Source: Tychonema sp. LEGE 06208 (GTDB taxonomy: Bacteria; Cyanobacteriota; Cyanobacteriia; Cyanobacteriales; Microcoleaceae). From it: DNA of 47,584 nt. A program made the position numbers and the translations under genes. The notes below the pieces were generated by a model. It was not told where the DNA came from. It did no database searches and saw nothing but the letters and a program-made list of their open reading frames with translations. This document shows positions 27,606-34,630 of the stretch, one piece after another (the first letter of the stretch is position 1; each line of letters opens with the position of its first letter). The stretch covers positions 1 to 47,584 of the forward strand of contig NZ_JADEWT010000040.1 of NCBI RefSeq assembly GCF_015207505.1. The letters run 5' to 3'.

Positions 27606-27917
27606 GGAGAGTTGGGAAATTGGGTGTCTTTCGTTCGATCGTTCGGAATGCGAGTCCTCTCTCTGGCGTTTAGTCCATCAGGACTAAAGTCCTTACTACA
27701 AACCTGCATCTAGCAACTCACAAATGTGCGATCGACTTATCTTGCATTTTCCGAACTTATATGCTGTATTTTCCGGCCGTTGCTACACGAAATACAGCAA
27801 ACTCAATCTGCTGATGACCAGATCCAAAACTGGAACTTGCTTTCCGACACTCACGTCAGGCTCAATTCCCAAATTTTAGACTCCACTTCGGGCTCCGTTG
27901 ATTCACGAAGCTGCAAG
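27606..27917. other. Intergenic region downstream of the oxygenase, no gene seen
   Basis: Holds a partial member of the TAGTCC/GGACTAAAGTCC palindrome family (GTTTAGTCCATCAGGACTAA at 27670-27689, then AGTCCTTACTACAAACC). An open frame of 64 codons on the plus strand has no ribosome site or recognisable features and I do not call it. The stretch ends at the second copy of the flanking repeat. Confidence 0.4.
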
Positions 27918-27972
27918 TAAATCTAAAATCTAAAACTCGTACGCTCGCGAAGCCGAAGTATCTAAAATCGAC
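27918..27972. repeat. Interspersed repeat, copy 2 (inverted relative to copy 1)
   Basis: Reads AATCTAAAATCTAAAACTCG, then TACGCTCGCGAAGCCGAAG, then TATCTAAAATCGA, the reverse complement of the start and end blocks of 26688-26760. It lies just beyond the stop codon of the small minus-strand gene at 27986. Confidence 0.75.
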
Positions 27973-27985
27973 TGACTTGCGTCGA

Positions 27986-28207
27986 TCAATTCAATTTCAA
28001 AGCATTAACAGGCACCTCATCCCAAGAACTAACAGTCCGCAAGGTAGCAACCCAGCCCTGCTGCTTTTGATCTGCCGTCAAATTCTGCTCAAAAGATTCG
28101 TGACATTCCTTTGCTTGAGTCTCATCGCAACAAGCAATGCAAGAATAAAGAATGCCCGACGGATCGATTTGCTCGTTTACCCAAATAACCACGATCTGCT
28201 CTCTCAA
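27986..28207 (-). CDS. Small conserved-looking protein, function unknown
   Basis: I do not recognise it by name. The 73-residue frame has a normal soluble composition with a compact pattern: an N-terminal hydrophobic strand (IVVIWV), ILYSCIACCDETQAKECHESF with four cysteines, and WVATLRTVSSWDEVPVNAL. This looks far more protein-like than the overlapping plus-strand frame. The first codon of the open frame is TTG; GTG at 28192, five codons on, has a GAGAG motif six bases before it and may be the real start (68 residues). The clustered cysteines (CxxCC plus C) could bind metal or be redox active, which is a guess. It stands alone beside repeats. Confidence 0.55.
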   Translation of the reverse strand: MREQIVVIWVNEQIDPSGILYSCIACCDETQAKECHESFEQNLTADQKQQGWVATLRTVSSWDEVPVNALKLN

Positions 28208-28278
28208 TGTAAATCTACTTTTACTTAAATTTTCCTATATTTTGGGCAATTATTGACTGGAATTTACCTAACAAAACA

Positions 28279-28450
28279 GGGGGGCCGAGAAACTGGGTTT
28301 TTTGCGAAAATATTTCCTTCTCAATTGCAGAGCTCACAAAAACCCGGTTTCTGAGAATTGACGCACGGGTGCGTCGAAATCGAGTTTTTGGCGAAAATAC
28401 AGAGGTTGCAGGCCGTAAAGCCCCCAAAAAACCCGGTTTCTGAGAGTCGG
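28279..28450. repeat. Cluster of AGAAACCCGGTTTCT-type palindromes
   Basis: Three related copies in 170 bases: GAGAAACTGGGTTTTTTGCG near 28287, AAAAACCCGGTTTCTGAGA near 28338 and again AAAAACCCGGTTTCTGAGAG near 28428, with GAGTTTTTGGCGAAAATA between. The first and the others face each other, so the segment can fold into a long hairpin. The same family is at 8.15 and 42.9 kb. Confidence 0.7.
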
Positions 28451-28473
28451 AGGACGATCGCCCGCCGATCGAA

Positions 28474-28959
28474 TTACTTCGATGCCAAACTCGCCAAAGA
28501 CTCCCCCGCAACCCGGCAAATCCGCCATTCGGGCATCACATCAGCACCAATACCCTTGTAAAATCCGATCGCCAATTCATTCCAATCCAACACACTCCAC
28601 TCCAAACGCCCGCAGTTTCTTTCAACTGTCAACCGCGCCAAATAAACAATCAAAGACTTGCCAATACCGCGCCCTCGAAACTCAGGAAGCACAAACAAAT
28701 CTTCCAAATAAATCCCCGGCTGAGTCAAAAAAGTAGAATAATTATAAAAAAACAGCGCCCAGCCCACAACACGATTTTCCGACTCTGCGAGAATCGCTTC
28801 TGCAAAAGGTCTCGCGCCAAACAAATGATTTTCCAAATCAACCGCATTACCAGTAACGGCATGAGATAATTTTTCGTATTCAGCCAAAGCCTTAATCAAA
28901 TCAAACAGCACCGGCACATCTGCGCGGGTAGCTGGACGCAAAATCACCTCATCAGACAT
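28474..28959 (-). CDS. GNAT-family N-acetyltransferase (diamine/SSAT-like)
   Basis: A 161-residue acetyl-CoA-dependent transferase. Motifs of the GNAT fold are plain: ILRPATRADVPVLFDLIKAL at the N-terminus, VGWALFFYNYSTFLTQPGIYLEDLFV for the central strands, the acetyl-CoA loop PEFRGRGIGKSL, and the C-terminal LEWSVLDWNELAIGFYKGIGA. The phrase YSTFLTQPGIYLEDLFV with WSVLDWN and GFYKGIGA is the pattern of the spermidine/spermine and thialysine acetyltransferase group, so a polyamine or amino-acid-derived amine is a plausible substrate (inference). Single gene; the start ATG at 28959 is about 45 bases from a heptamer array. C-terminal residues ASLASK are unremarkable. Confidence 0.92.
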   Translation of the reverse strand: MSDEVILRPATRADVPVLFDLIKALAEYEKLSHAVTGNAVDLENHLFGARPFAEAILAESENRVVGWALFFYNYSTFLTQPGIYLEDLFVLPEFRGRGIGKSLIVYLARLTVERNCGRLEWSVLDWNELAIGFYKGIGADVMPEWRICRVAGESLASLASK

Positions 28960-29007
28960 AAATCAATTAAGTAGTAAGCGACAATCAACAATTAAAAATA
29001 TAGCAGA

Positions 29008-29256
29008 AGTCATTGGTCAGTAGTCAGTAGTCATTAGTCATTGGTCATTGGTCAGTAGTCATTAGTCAGTAGTCATTAGTCATTAGTCATTGGTCATTAG
29101 TCATTAGTCATTGGTCATTGGTCAGTAGTCATTAGTCATTAGTCATTGGTCAGTAGTCAGTAGTCAGTAGTCAGTAGTCATTGGTCATTAGTCATTAGTC
29201 ATTGGTCAGTAGTCATTAGTCATTAGTCATTGGTCAGTAGTCATTGGTCATTGGTC
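29008..29256. repeat. Heptamer tandem array (TTAGTCA/TTGGTCA/GTAGTCA)
   Basis: About 35 units mixing TTAGTCA, TTGGTCA and GTAGTCA, upstream of the GNAT gene and ending exactly where a hairpin element begins. No gene inside. Confidence 0.95.
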
Positions 29257-29379
29257 ATATCATGTCCGGTCAATTGACCGCTTTAAAATTGGTTAGTAGT
29301 GTGGACTTTAGTCTGCCACCCAAGAGCGGACTAAAGTCCACACTACTAACTGTTTTTCTAGTCGTTATATCAAATCCGG
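29257..29379. repeat. Hairpin element of the ATATCATGTCCGG family, copy 3
   Basis: Left end ATATCATGTCCGGTCAATTG then ACCGC; right end GTTATATCAAATCCGG. The middle is a perfect 22-bp inverted repeat (29292-29313 with 29329-29350, key part TAGTGTGGACTTTAGTC) with a 15-base loop. Structure suggests a small non-autonomous mobile element or a transcribed hairpin. Confidence 0.7.
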
Positions 29380-29380
29380 T

Positions 29381-29473
29381 AGCATCGGAATTATGAGCGT
29401 GCGAGCGTCCCCGCTCGCACTATCAGCATCCCCGCTCGCACTATCAATGATTAAAATATATAATTCCGATGCT
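29381..29473. repeat. Second hairpin element, AGCATCGGAATTAT ends
   Basis: A perfect 14-bp inverted repeat (AGCATCGGAATTAT at 29381-29394 and ATAATTCCGATGCT at 29460-29473) encloses two direct copies of CCCCGCTCGCACTATCA. It directly follows the previous hairpin element. The next 100 bases up to the sigma gene contain AACTGGTTAACCAGTTAACC, again palindromic, and no gene. Confidence 0.65.
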
Positions 29474-29577
29474 CTCGGAAACGATATTACCAGGCTCCGG
29501 CCCGTTAACTGGTTAACCAGTTAACCATACATTCGATATTTAAGACTTTAAAAAAGGCCAATTCAATATTTTTTAGC

Positions 29578-30651
29578 TCATTTCAACCAGCCCTTCAATC
29601 GTTCCGTCACTTGAGGGCGGCGCAACTTTCGCATTGCCTTATTTTGAATTTGACGGACTCGTTCGCGGGACAAATTGAACAAACTGCTGACTTCTTCTAA
29701 AGTGTAAGGTTCGCCGGTTATCAAACCGTAACGCATCGCCACAATCTCTTTTTCCCGTTCAGTCAAAATACTGTCCAACACCTCCAAAATATCTTGGCGC
29801 ATCATCATCTCATTCATCTGAGCTTCTGGAGATTGCGTCGCGCTATCTTCCAGAACATCCAAAAGTTCCGAACTTTCTTCCGTACCAATGCGGTGGTTGA
29901 GAGACAAAGATTGCCGGCGTACTTGCTGGAGGTAACGAAGCTGTTCGGCAGTAACTTCCATTTCTCTAGCAACTTCAGTTTCCGTAGGATTTCGTTGAAG
30001 AGAACGCCTTAAATCCCGATAAACTCTTTTGAGTTTATTTAACTGTTCGACAATGTGAACCGGCAAGCGAATTGTCCGCCCTTGATTGGCAATTGTCCGA
30101 GTAATTCCTTGGCGAATCCACCAATAGGCATAGGTAGAAAATTTGTAACCCTTCTCAGGATCGAACTTTTCGGCGGCTCGATTCAAACCTAAAGCTCCTT
30201 CTTGAATTAAATCTAGAAAAGGCACGCCTCGGTTGAGATAGCGTTTCGCAATCGAAACCACCAACCGCAAATTCGAGCTGATCATTTTCCGTTTCGCCGA
30301 TTGACACTGGTGGCGAAGTTGTTGCAGTTGACTTTCGCTCACCCCCAAAGCTGCAGCGAGTTCAGCTTTTGTTGGCTCTCTTTCCAATTCCTGTTTTAAA
30401 CGCTCTTCTACTTCCAGAAGGGCTACCAATTCTTGAACGCGACGAGCTAACTCCACCTCTTCGGTGGCAGTCAGTAGAGGATAGCGAGACATTTCTTTGA
30501 ACAAAGCTCCCACGGGATCGTCGGCAGACCAGTTGTTGTATGCTGACGATCGAGTTACCGTCGGACGATCGATCTCGGTGTCCTCATCCTCTGCGATTGC
30601 GAGTGAGGCTTCGGGGGCCACCGCAAAACTGCCTAGGTCAGATTCTGCCAT
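29578..30651 (-). CDS. Group 2 RNA polymerase sigma-70 factor
   Basis: Non-essential-type primary-like sigma factor, 357 residues, that directs core RNA polymerase to specific promoters. Seen: region 1.2 (DDPVGALFKEMSRYPLLTAT then EEVELARRVQ), regions 2.1-2.4 (NLRLVVSIAKRYLNRGVPFL, DLIQEGALGLNRAAEKFDP, KFSTYAYWWIRQGITRTIA), region 3 (IRLPVHIVEQLNKLKRVYRD) and region 4 with the -35 HTH (YTLEEVSSLFNLSRERVRQI). It lacks the long acidic region 1.1 of a housekeeping RpoD, which with its length makes it one of the cyanobacterial SigB-SigE group; I cannot say which. I start it at ATG 30651; the 38 extra residues from TTG 30765 do not look conserved. The ABC ATPase gene lies upstream in the same direction, 126 bases away. 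Confidence 0.93.
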   Translation of the reverse strand: MAESDLGSFAVAPEASLAIAEDEDTEIDRPTVTRSSAYNNWSADDPVGALFKEMSRYPLLTATEEVELARRVQELVALLEVEERLKQELEREPTKAELAAALGVSESQLQQLRHQCQSAKRKMISSNLRLVVSIAKRYLNRGVPFLDLIQEGALGLNRAAEKFDPEKGYKFSTYAYWWIRQGITRTIANQGRTIRLPVHIVEQLNKLKRVYRDLRRSLQRNPTETEVAREMEVTAEQLRYLQQVRRQSLSLNHRIGTEESSELLDVLEDSATQSPEAQMNEMMMRQDILEVLDSILTEREKEIVAMRYGLITGEPYTLEEVSSLFNLSRERVRQIQNKAMRKLRRPQVTERLKGWLK

Positions 30652-30777
30652 ATAGTGCTTGGTGTCCGTGGGATGATTTGAAAAGTATCCCTTCACTTTA
30701 ACCAATTTAATCAGAAATTTCCGAAATCCATCTAGAAGCTGGTGGCTGATATCAAATTTCCCCAATTTTAGATTGGT

Positions 30778-32481
30778 TTATTGAGTCCGAGCCAATAAAG
30801 GAGCTGCTTGTAATAACTGCTGAGTATAAGGGTGCTGCGGATTAGTAAAAATCTCCCTAGTCTTGCCGATTTCCACAATTTTTCCGGCATTCATTACCGC
30901 AATGCGATCGCAAAAAAATCTCGCCACCCACAAATCATGGGTAATAAACAGATAAGTCAAATTAAATTCCTGTTTCAACTCCAACATCAGCTCTAATACT
31001 TGAGTCTGCACGCTAGCATCCAGCATACTCACTGGTTCGTCGCAAATAATCAGTTGCGGCCGAGTAATCAAAGCGCGGGCGATCGAAACCCGCTGCTGTT
31101 GTCCTCCTGACAATTCCCCCGGATAGCGGCGAAAGAAATCCCCCCCTGGAGTCAAACCCACCCGCTCTAACATTTGGATTACTTGTTTTTTAGCTTCCTC
31201 TCCCTTAGCTAATTTGTGAATCAACAAAGGGTCAGCAATACTTTGCCCGACAGTCATCATCGGATTCAAACAAGCGTGGGGGTCTTGAAATATCATTTGC
31301 ATTTGGCGGCGGTGCTTCCTGACAGCATCGTTACTCAGAGCAGTGATATCTATTCCTTGAAATTCAACCTTGCCACCAGTCGGAGGAATCAAGCGCAAAA
31401 TCGTGCGCGACAAGGTACTTTTGCCGCAGCCTGACTCCCCTACCAGCCCCAAGGTTTCTCCCCGTTCTAGCTCTAAGCTAACATTATCTACGGCTTTAAT
31501 TACCTGCTGTTTCCCGGAAAACAACTGCTCTAATAAATTGCTTTCTAAACTGTAGTGCTGCTGCAAATCCGTCACAGTCAAAAGAGGTAAATTTGACTCG
31601 GACTTAAGCCGATAATTTTCCTTCTCCCCTCTATCCGTTACATCCGTTAAATCCGTTACAGAATCCGTTGCCGAACTTCCTTCTTCCTTCTGAATGTGCA
31701 AAGCTGCTTTCAGGAGCGATCGAGTATATTCATGTTGCGGGCGTTCAAAAACATCCAGCACCGGCCCAGTTTCCACGACTTTGCCGCCGTACATCACCGC
31801 AATGCGATCGCAATACTCAGCCACCATCGCCAAATCGTGAGAAATTAGCAAAATAGCCGTTCCCCGTTCCGCGCAAAGTCTGGTTAATTCCTGCATAATC
31901 TGAGCGGCGACAGTTACATCCAAACTCGTCGTCGGTTCGTCCGCCACAATTAACTTCGGATCGAGCAAAAGAGCCAAAGCAATCGCTACTCTTTGCCGCA
32001 TTCCGCCACTAAATTCGTGGGGAAATTGCGACCACCGAGAGGCGGGAATTTTTACAGCTTCCAAAATCTCGATCGCCCGTTGCTTAGCCTGCTTGCGATC
32101 CAAATTCGGTCTGTGAGCCTGCAAAGTCTCGATACAGTGTTCCCCGACAGTCATCAAAGGATCGAGACGAGTCATCGGATCTTGAAAAATCAACGCCACA
32201 GCTTCGCCCCGAAACCGTCTCAGCCGCGAAGCATCCATCTCAAACACCGACTCTCCAGCAAAATCAACCCGCCCCTCAATCAGCGTCGAATCCGGTAGCA
32301 ACCGCATCGCCGCCCTTCCCAAAGTTGACTTACCGCACCCAGACTCCCCAACCAATCCCAGTTTTTCCCCTGCTTCCAGCCTCAGAGAAACGCCGTCAAC
32401 CGCCCAACCGGATTGGCCCCGCCGCTGAGGATAAGCTACTCGCAGATTTTCAATGGAAAACAAAGAATAGTCATTAGTCAT
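30778..32481 (-). CDS. Oligopeptide-type ABC transporter ATPase with two fused nucleotide-binding domains
   Basis: A 567-residue fusion of a DppD-like and a DppF-like ATPase, which power import of peptides, nickel or related solutes; cytosolic face of the membrane. Each half is complete: NBD1 with GESGCGKSTLG, signature FSGGMRQRVAIAL, Walker B LIVADEPTTSLD and the family's C-terminal HEYTRSLLKAA; NBD2 with GESGCGKSTLSR, LSGGQQQRVSIAR, LIICDEPVSMLD and HPYTQQLLQAAP. Permease and binding-protein genes are not adjacent. Two oddities: the first residues MTNDYS are encoded by a heptamer array (ACTAATGACTAATGACTAT), so the natural start may be the TTG seven codons on; and the linker SATDSVTDLTDVTDRG (about residues 268-285) is encoded by a dispersed ATCCGTTAC-type repeat also found at 42.3 kb. 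Confidence 0.93.
   Translation of the reverse strand: MTNDYSLFSIENLRVAYPQRRGQSGWAVDGVSLRLEAGEKLGLVGESGCGKSTLGRAAMRLLPDSTLIEGRVDFAGESVFEMDASRLRRFRGEAVALIFQDPMTRLDPLMTVGEHCIETLQAHRPNLDRKQAKQRAIEILEAVKIPASRWSQFPHEFSGGMRQRVAIALALLLDPKLIVADEPTTSLDVTVAAQIMQELTRLCAERGTAILLISHDLAMVAEYCDRIAVMYGGKVVETGPVLDVFERPQHEYTRSLLKAALHIQKEEGSSATDSVTDLTDVTDRGEKENYRLKSESNLPLLTVTDLQQHYSLESNLLEQLFSGKQQVIKAVDNVSLELERGETLGLVGESGCGKSTLSRTILRLIPPTGGKVEFQGIDITALSNDAVRKHRRQMQMIFQDPHACLNPMMTVGQSIADPLLIHKLAKGEEAKKQVIQMLERVGLTPGGDFFRRYPGELSGGQQQRVSIARALITRPQLIICDEPVSMLDASVQTQVLELMLELKQEFNLTYLFITHDLWVARFFCDRIAVMNAGKIVEIGKTREIFTNPQHPYTQQLLQAAPLLARTQ
31631..31679. repeat. Dispersed ATCCGTTAC repeat inside the ABC ATPase gene
   Basis: Within the coding region the plus strand reads CTATCCGTTACATCCGTTAA then ATCCGTTACA and GAATCCGTTGCCGAACTT. 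The intergenic segment 42270-42326 has the same blocks in the same order. It encodes the Thr-Asp-Val-rich linker between the two ATPase domains. Confidence 0.75.
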
Positions 32482-32695
32482 TAGTCCTTAGTCCTTAGTT
32501 ATTAGTTATTGGTTATTCGTTATTGGTTATTCGTTATTCGTTATTCGTTATTCGTTATTGGTTATTGGTTATTCGTTATTGGTTATTGGTTATTCGTTAT
32601 TGGTTATTGGTTATTCGTTATTGGTTATCAGGTGTTAGGTGTTAGTTACTGGTTATTGGTTGTTGGTCGTTGTTATTAGCTGTTTGTTACTGGGT
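32470..32695. repeat. Heptamer tandem array (TTATTGG/TTATTCG/TTAGTCA)
   Basis: Units of TTAGTCA and TTAGTCC next to the ABC ATPase start codon change into TTATTGG and TTATTCG, then diverged copies (GTTAGTTACTGG, GTTGTTATTAGC). The array contributes the ATG and first codons of the ATPase gene. Confidence 0.92.
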
Positions 32696-32830
32696 ATATC
32701 ATGTCCAGTCATATAATTTTTAATCGTTAATCCTTTGTAGTGATAACACAGAATCATCGGTCGGGGTGACGGGAGAAATCTATACTTACTACAAACATTT
32801 TTTAATAATAATTGAGCAAACATGATATTA
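32696..32830. repeat. Element of the ATATCATGTCCGG family, copy 4 (diverged)
   Basis: Left end ATATCATGTCCAGTCA and right end AACATGATAT are inverted; inside, CTTTGTAGTGAT and CTTACTACAAAC are inverted again. It is bounded on both sides by heptamer arrays. The 61-codon minus-strand open frame across it is a by-product in my view. Confidence 0.5.
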
Positions 32831-32849
32831 GTTATCATTTATCAGCAGT

Positions 32850-33008
32850 CAGTAGCTAGTTAGTTGTTAGCCATTAGTCAGTATCTAATAACTAACAACT
32901 AATGACTAATAACTAATAACTAATAACTAATAACTAATAACTAATGACTACTGCCAACTGCCAACTGCCAACTGCCAACTGCCAACTGCCAACTGCCAAC
33001 AGTCAACA
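32850..33008. repeat. Heptamer tandem array (CTAATAA / CTGCCAA)
   Basis: CTAACAA, CTAATGA and CTAATAA units (about 32888-32946) are followed by six or seven CTGCCAA units and AGTCAACAG, ending two bases before the stop codon of the zinc-ribbon protein gene. Confidence 0.92.
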
Positions 33009-33010
33009 GA

Positions 33011-33598
33011 CTAAATTTCCCTTCGCTTCAACTCAGCTCTCCGCAGTATATAAGTAGCCGCACAATCAACGTGCGGATGGTCTGCTAAAACTTCCGCCAG
33101 TTCCAACACATATCCGGCAATATCCGGGCCTAGCTTATCTGTGAGCACTTGACGTTCCCGAGATGCGAGTTCTTGGACGCGGGCCTTGGCTTGCCAATTG
33201 GGAGAAAACATCTTGTCAATCTCGGTGTGGAATCCCAGACTTTCGAGAATATCCCACTCGCCGTTATCGCACCAAATTCCCCCGCACAGCATACAGCGCT
33301 CTATGTAAAAGGGCACTCTGCTGAAGGGAACTTTTGCCCGCGACAAATAATGACCGTCCTCGGGACACAGGGCTGCTTTGCTGTCGTAGGGAGACGGCGT
33401 GAATTCTATGCCGAGAGTGCCTGTCGCCTCTGGCTTCTGGGATTTGTTGTACCACTGGCTCTGCTCTTTCTGCCAAGCTTCGTATTCTCTGCCTGGAATC
33501 CAGATACCGTAACAGTTGGGACACCACTGCACCGACATTCGGCCGGCTAGGGTGCCGCCTTCTAAGTTGGGATGTTTACATTTTGGACATTCCACCAC
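33011..33598 (-). CDS. Zinc-ribbon (zf-TFIIB-like) protein
   Basis: A 195-residue soluble protein with two zinc-ribbon motifs. The first is at the N-terminus, CPKCKHPNLEGGTL followed by QWCPNCYGIWIPG; the second is LCPEDGHYLSRAKV followed by ERCMLCGGIWCDNGEWD. The GIW(I/C) phrases after the second cysteine pair are typical of the zf-TFIIB family of bacterial proteins, whose function is not established. The rest is helical (ARVQELASRERQVLTDKLGP, YVLELAEVLADHP) and ends with RRAELKRREI. It is transcribed in the same direction as the PatD-like gene, which starts 30 bases upstream of it, so they probably form a two-gene unit. The 3' end abuts a heptamer array. Confidence 0.85.
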   Translation of the reverse strand: MVECPKCKHPNLEGGTLAGRMSVQWCPNCYGIWIPGREYEAWQKEQSQWYNKSQKPEATGTLGIEFTPSPYDSKAALCPEDGHYLSRAKVPFSRVPFYIERCMLCGGIWCDNGEWDILESLGFHTEIDKMFSPNWQAKARVQELASRERQVLTDKLGPDIAGYVLELAEVLADHPHVDCAATYILRRAELKRREI

Positions 33599-33629
33599 TT
33601 GATTTCTCCTTGCCTTCTCAATTCCCTGT

Positions 33630-34040
33630 TTATTCAGTTATTAATTCTGCATCCGGGCGGGCCCGCTCAGAACCAGAATTTTTTTGCAGCAGCGCACCGC
33701 AGTAGCCAATTAGCGTGTTTAGTCGCTCAGCAGCCGCAGTTTGCCTCGCCTGTGCTGTCGCTGGCTGCTTCGCAGCCTGCAAAAACGTGACATCTGTCCT
33801 CAATAACCGCAGTTGCTTGTGAATTTCCGTCAAATAGGACTGCTCTGGAGGCGTTTCTGAGGCGTATAACTCACAACTGTTAGCTTTCATAATCTGGTTT
33901 CCGAAAAATTGTTGCACTTTTGTGTATTCTGCAGCCAGCGCAGCCCGATCGAGATTTTCCTGTGCAGCAGTTCTTTGTAGCTGTTCGAGTGCTTGCTGTA
34001 ATTCTTGGTAGCACTGGCGGCGGTCTTCGGACAATATCAT
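33630..34040 (-). CDS. PatD-like protein (heterocyst frequency control family)
   Basis: A 136-residue helical protein. The stretch EIHKQLRLLRTDVTFLQAAK then QPATAQARQ...LIGYCGALLQ is, as far as I can recall, the signature of PatD, a small protein that in Anabaena modulates heterocyst frequency and is linked to cell division; relatives occur in cyanobacteria without heterocysts, where the role is unknown. The N-terminal half is a coiled-coil-like region (CYQELQQALEQLQRTAAQEN) and the C-terminus is short and polar (NSGSERARPDAELITE). No signal peptide. The ATG at 34040 has ATTGTC around it with a weak ribosome site. It sits upstream of the zinc-ribbon gene with a short gap, which suggests joint transcription. 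Family assignment is from memory of motif, not alignment. Confidence 0.65.
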   Translation of the reverse strand: MILSEDRRQCYQELQQALEQLQRTAAQENLDRAALAAEYTKVQQFFGNQIMKANSCELYASETPPEQSYLTEIHKQLRLLRTDVTFLQAAKQPATAQARQTAAAERLNTLIGYCGALLQKNSGSERARPDAELITE

Positions 34041-34630
34041 GATTTTGTAAACAAATTTTTCTTTATAATCAAAGTAGATTCTTGCTTAAGCTTTGCTCAT
34101 ATTAAGGGAAGCCGTGCATTTTTGCAGCAATTCCCTGTTTGTTGAGAAAATTTCATCACCCTGGTGGCGTGACTCGATCGGTCTAGCTCGTGCTTTTAGT
34201 TTAGCGTTGCCTGTGAATGCCGATCGCCCGCTACCTCCAACAACAGGGACTGCGCCCCCGACTCCGCGTCATGGTCGATCCTCAAATTGTAGACTTTTGT
34301 TCGAGATCCCAGATTGCATCTGTAAAGTCAATCTCAAATCTCAAATCTTGAATGCCCCAATCGACTGACCTCAACTGCTGCCGCCAAAATATTCTTATTT
34401 TACCCGATCGACCGATCGAATCCGCGACAGTGGAGTCAATATATTTTCCTACCTGCGAGGGGGGGAAACTCAAAATTAAATCGATATAGTTAAGACAAAA
34501 ATCGATTATTTTTGAGAATTGCCAATTGTGGCATTCAATTAGTTTAGTATTGCTAAACACATAATTTCGGAAATTCAACCGAACGCCGGCTTTTAACCAT
34601 TTGTATTTCTAATTTTTCAAGGTGTACCCG
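34041..34630. other. Intergenic region between divergent patD-like and rsh genes, no gene seen
   Basis: About 590 bases containing the two divergent promoters. I see a G-run (GAGGGGGGGAAA near 34459), TCTCAAATCTCAAATCTTG direct repeats near 34331-34349, CGATCGACCGATCG, and an AT-rich segment in the last 130 bases before rsh. Open frames of 91 and 98 codons on opposite strands lack ribosome sites and family features. The length of the leader before rsh would allow regulation, but I identify no riboswitch. Confidence 0.4.

Noticed and set aside
27656-27710. TTTAGTCCATCAGGACTAAAGT as a specific operator
   Set aside because: It belongs to the TAGTCC palindrome repeat family found in several intergenic regions.
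32653-32838. 61-codon minus-strand open frame
   Set aside because: It lies entirely in an inverted-repeat element and heptamer array.
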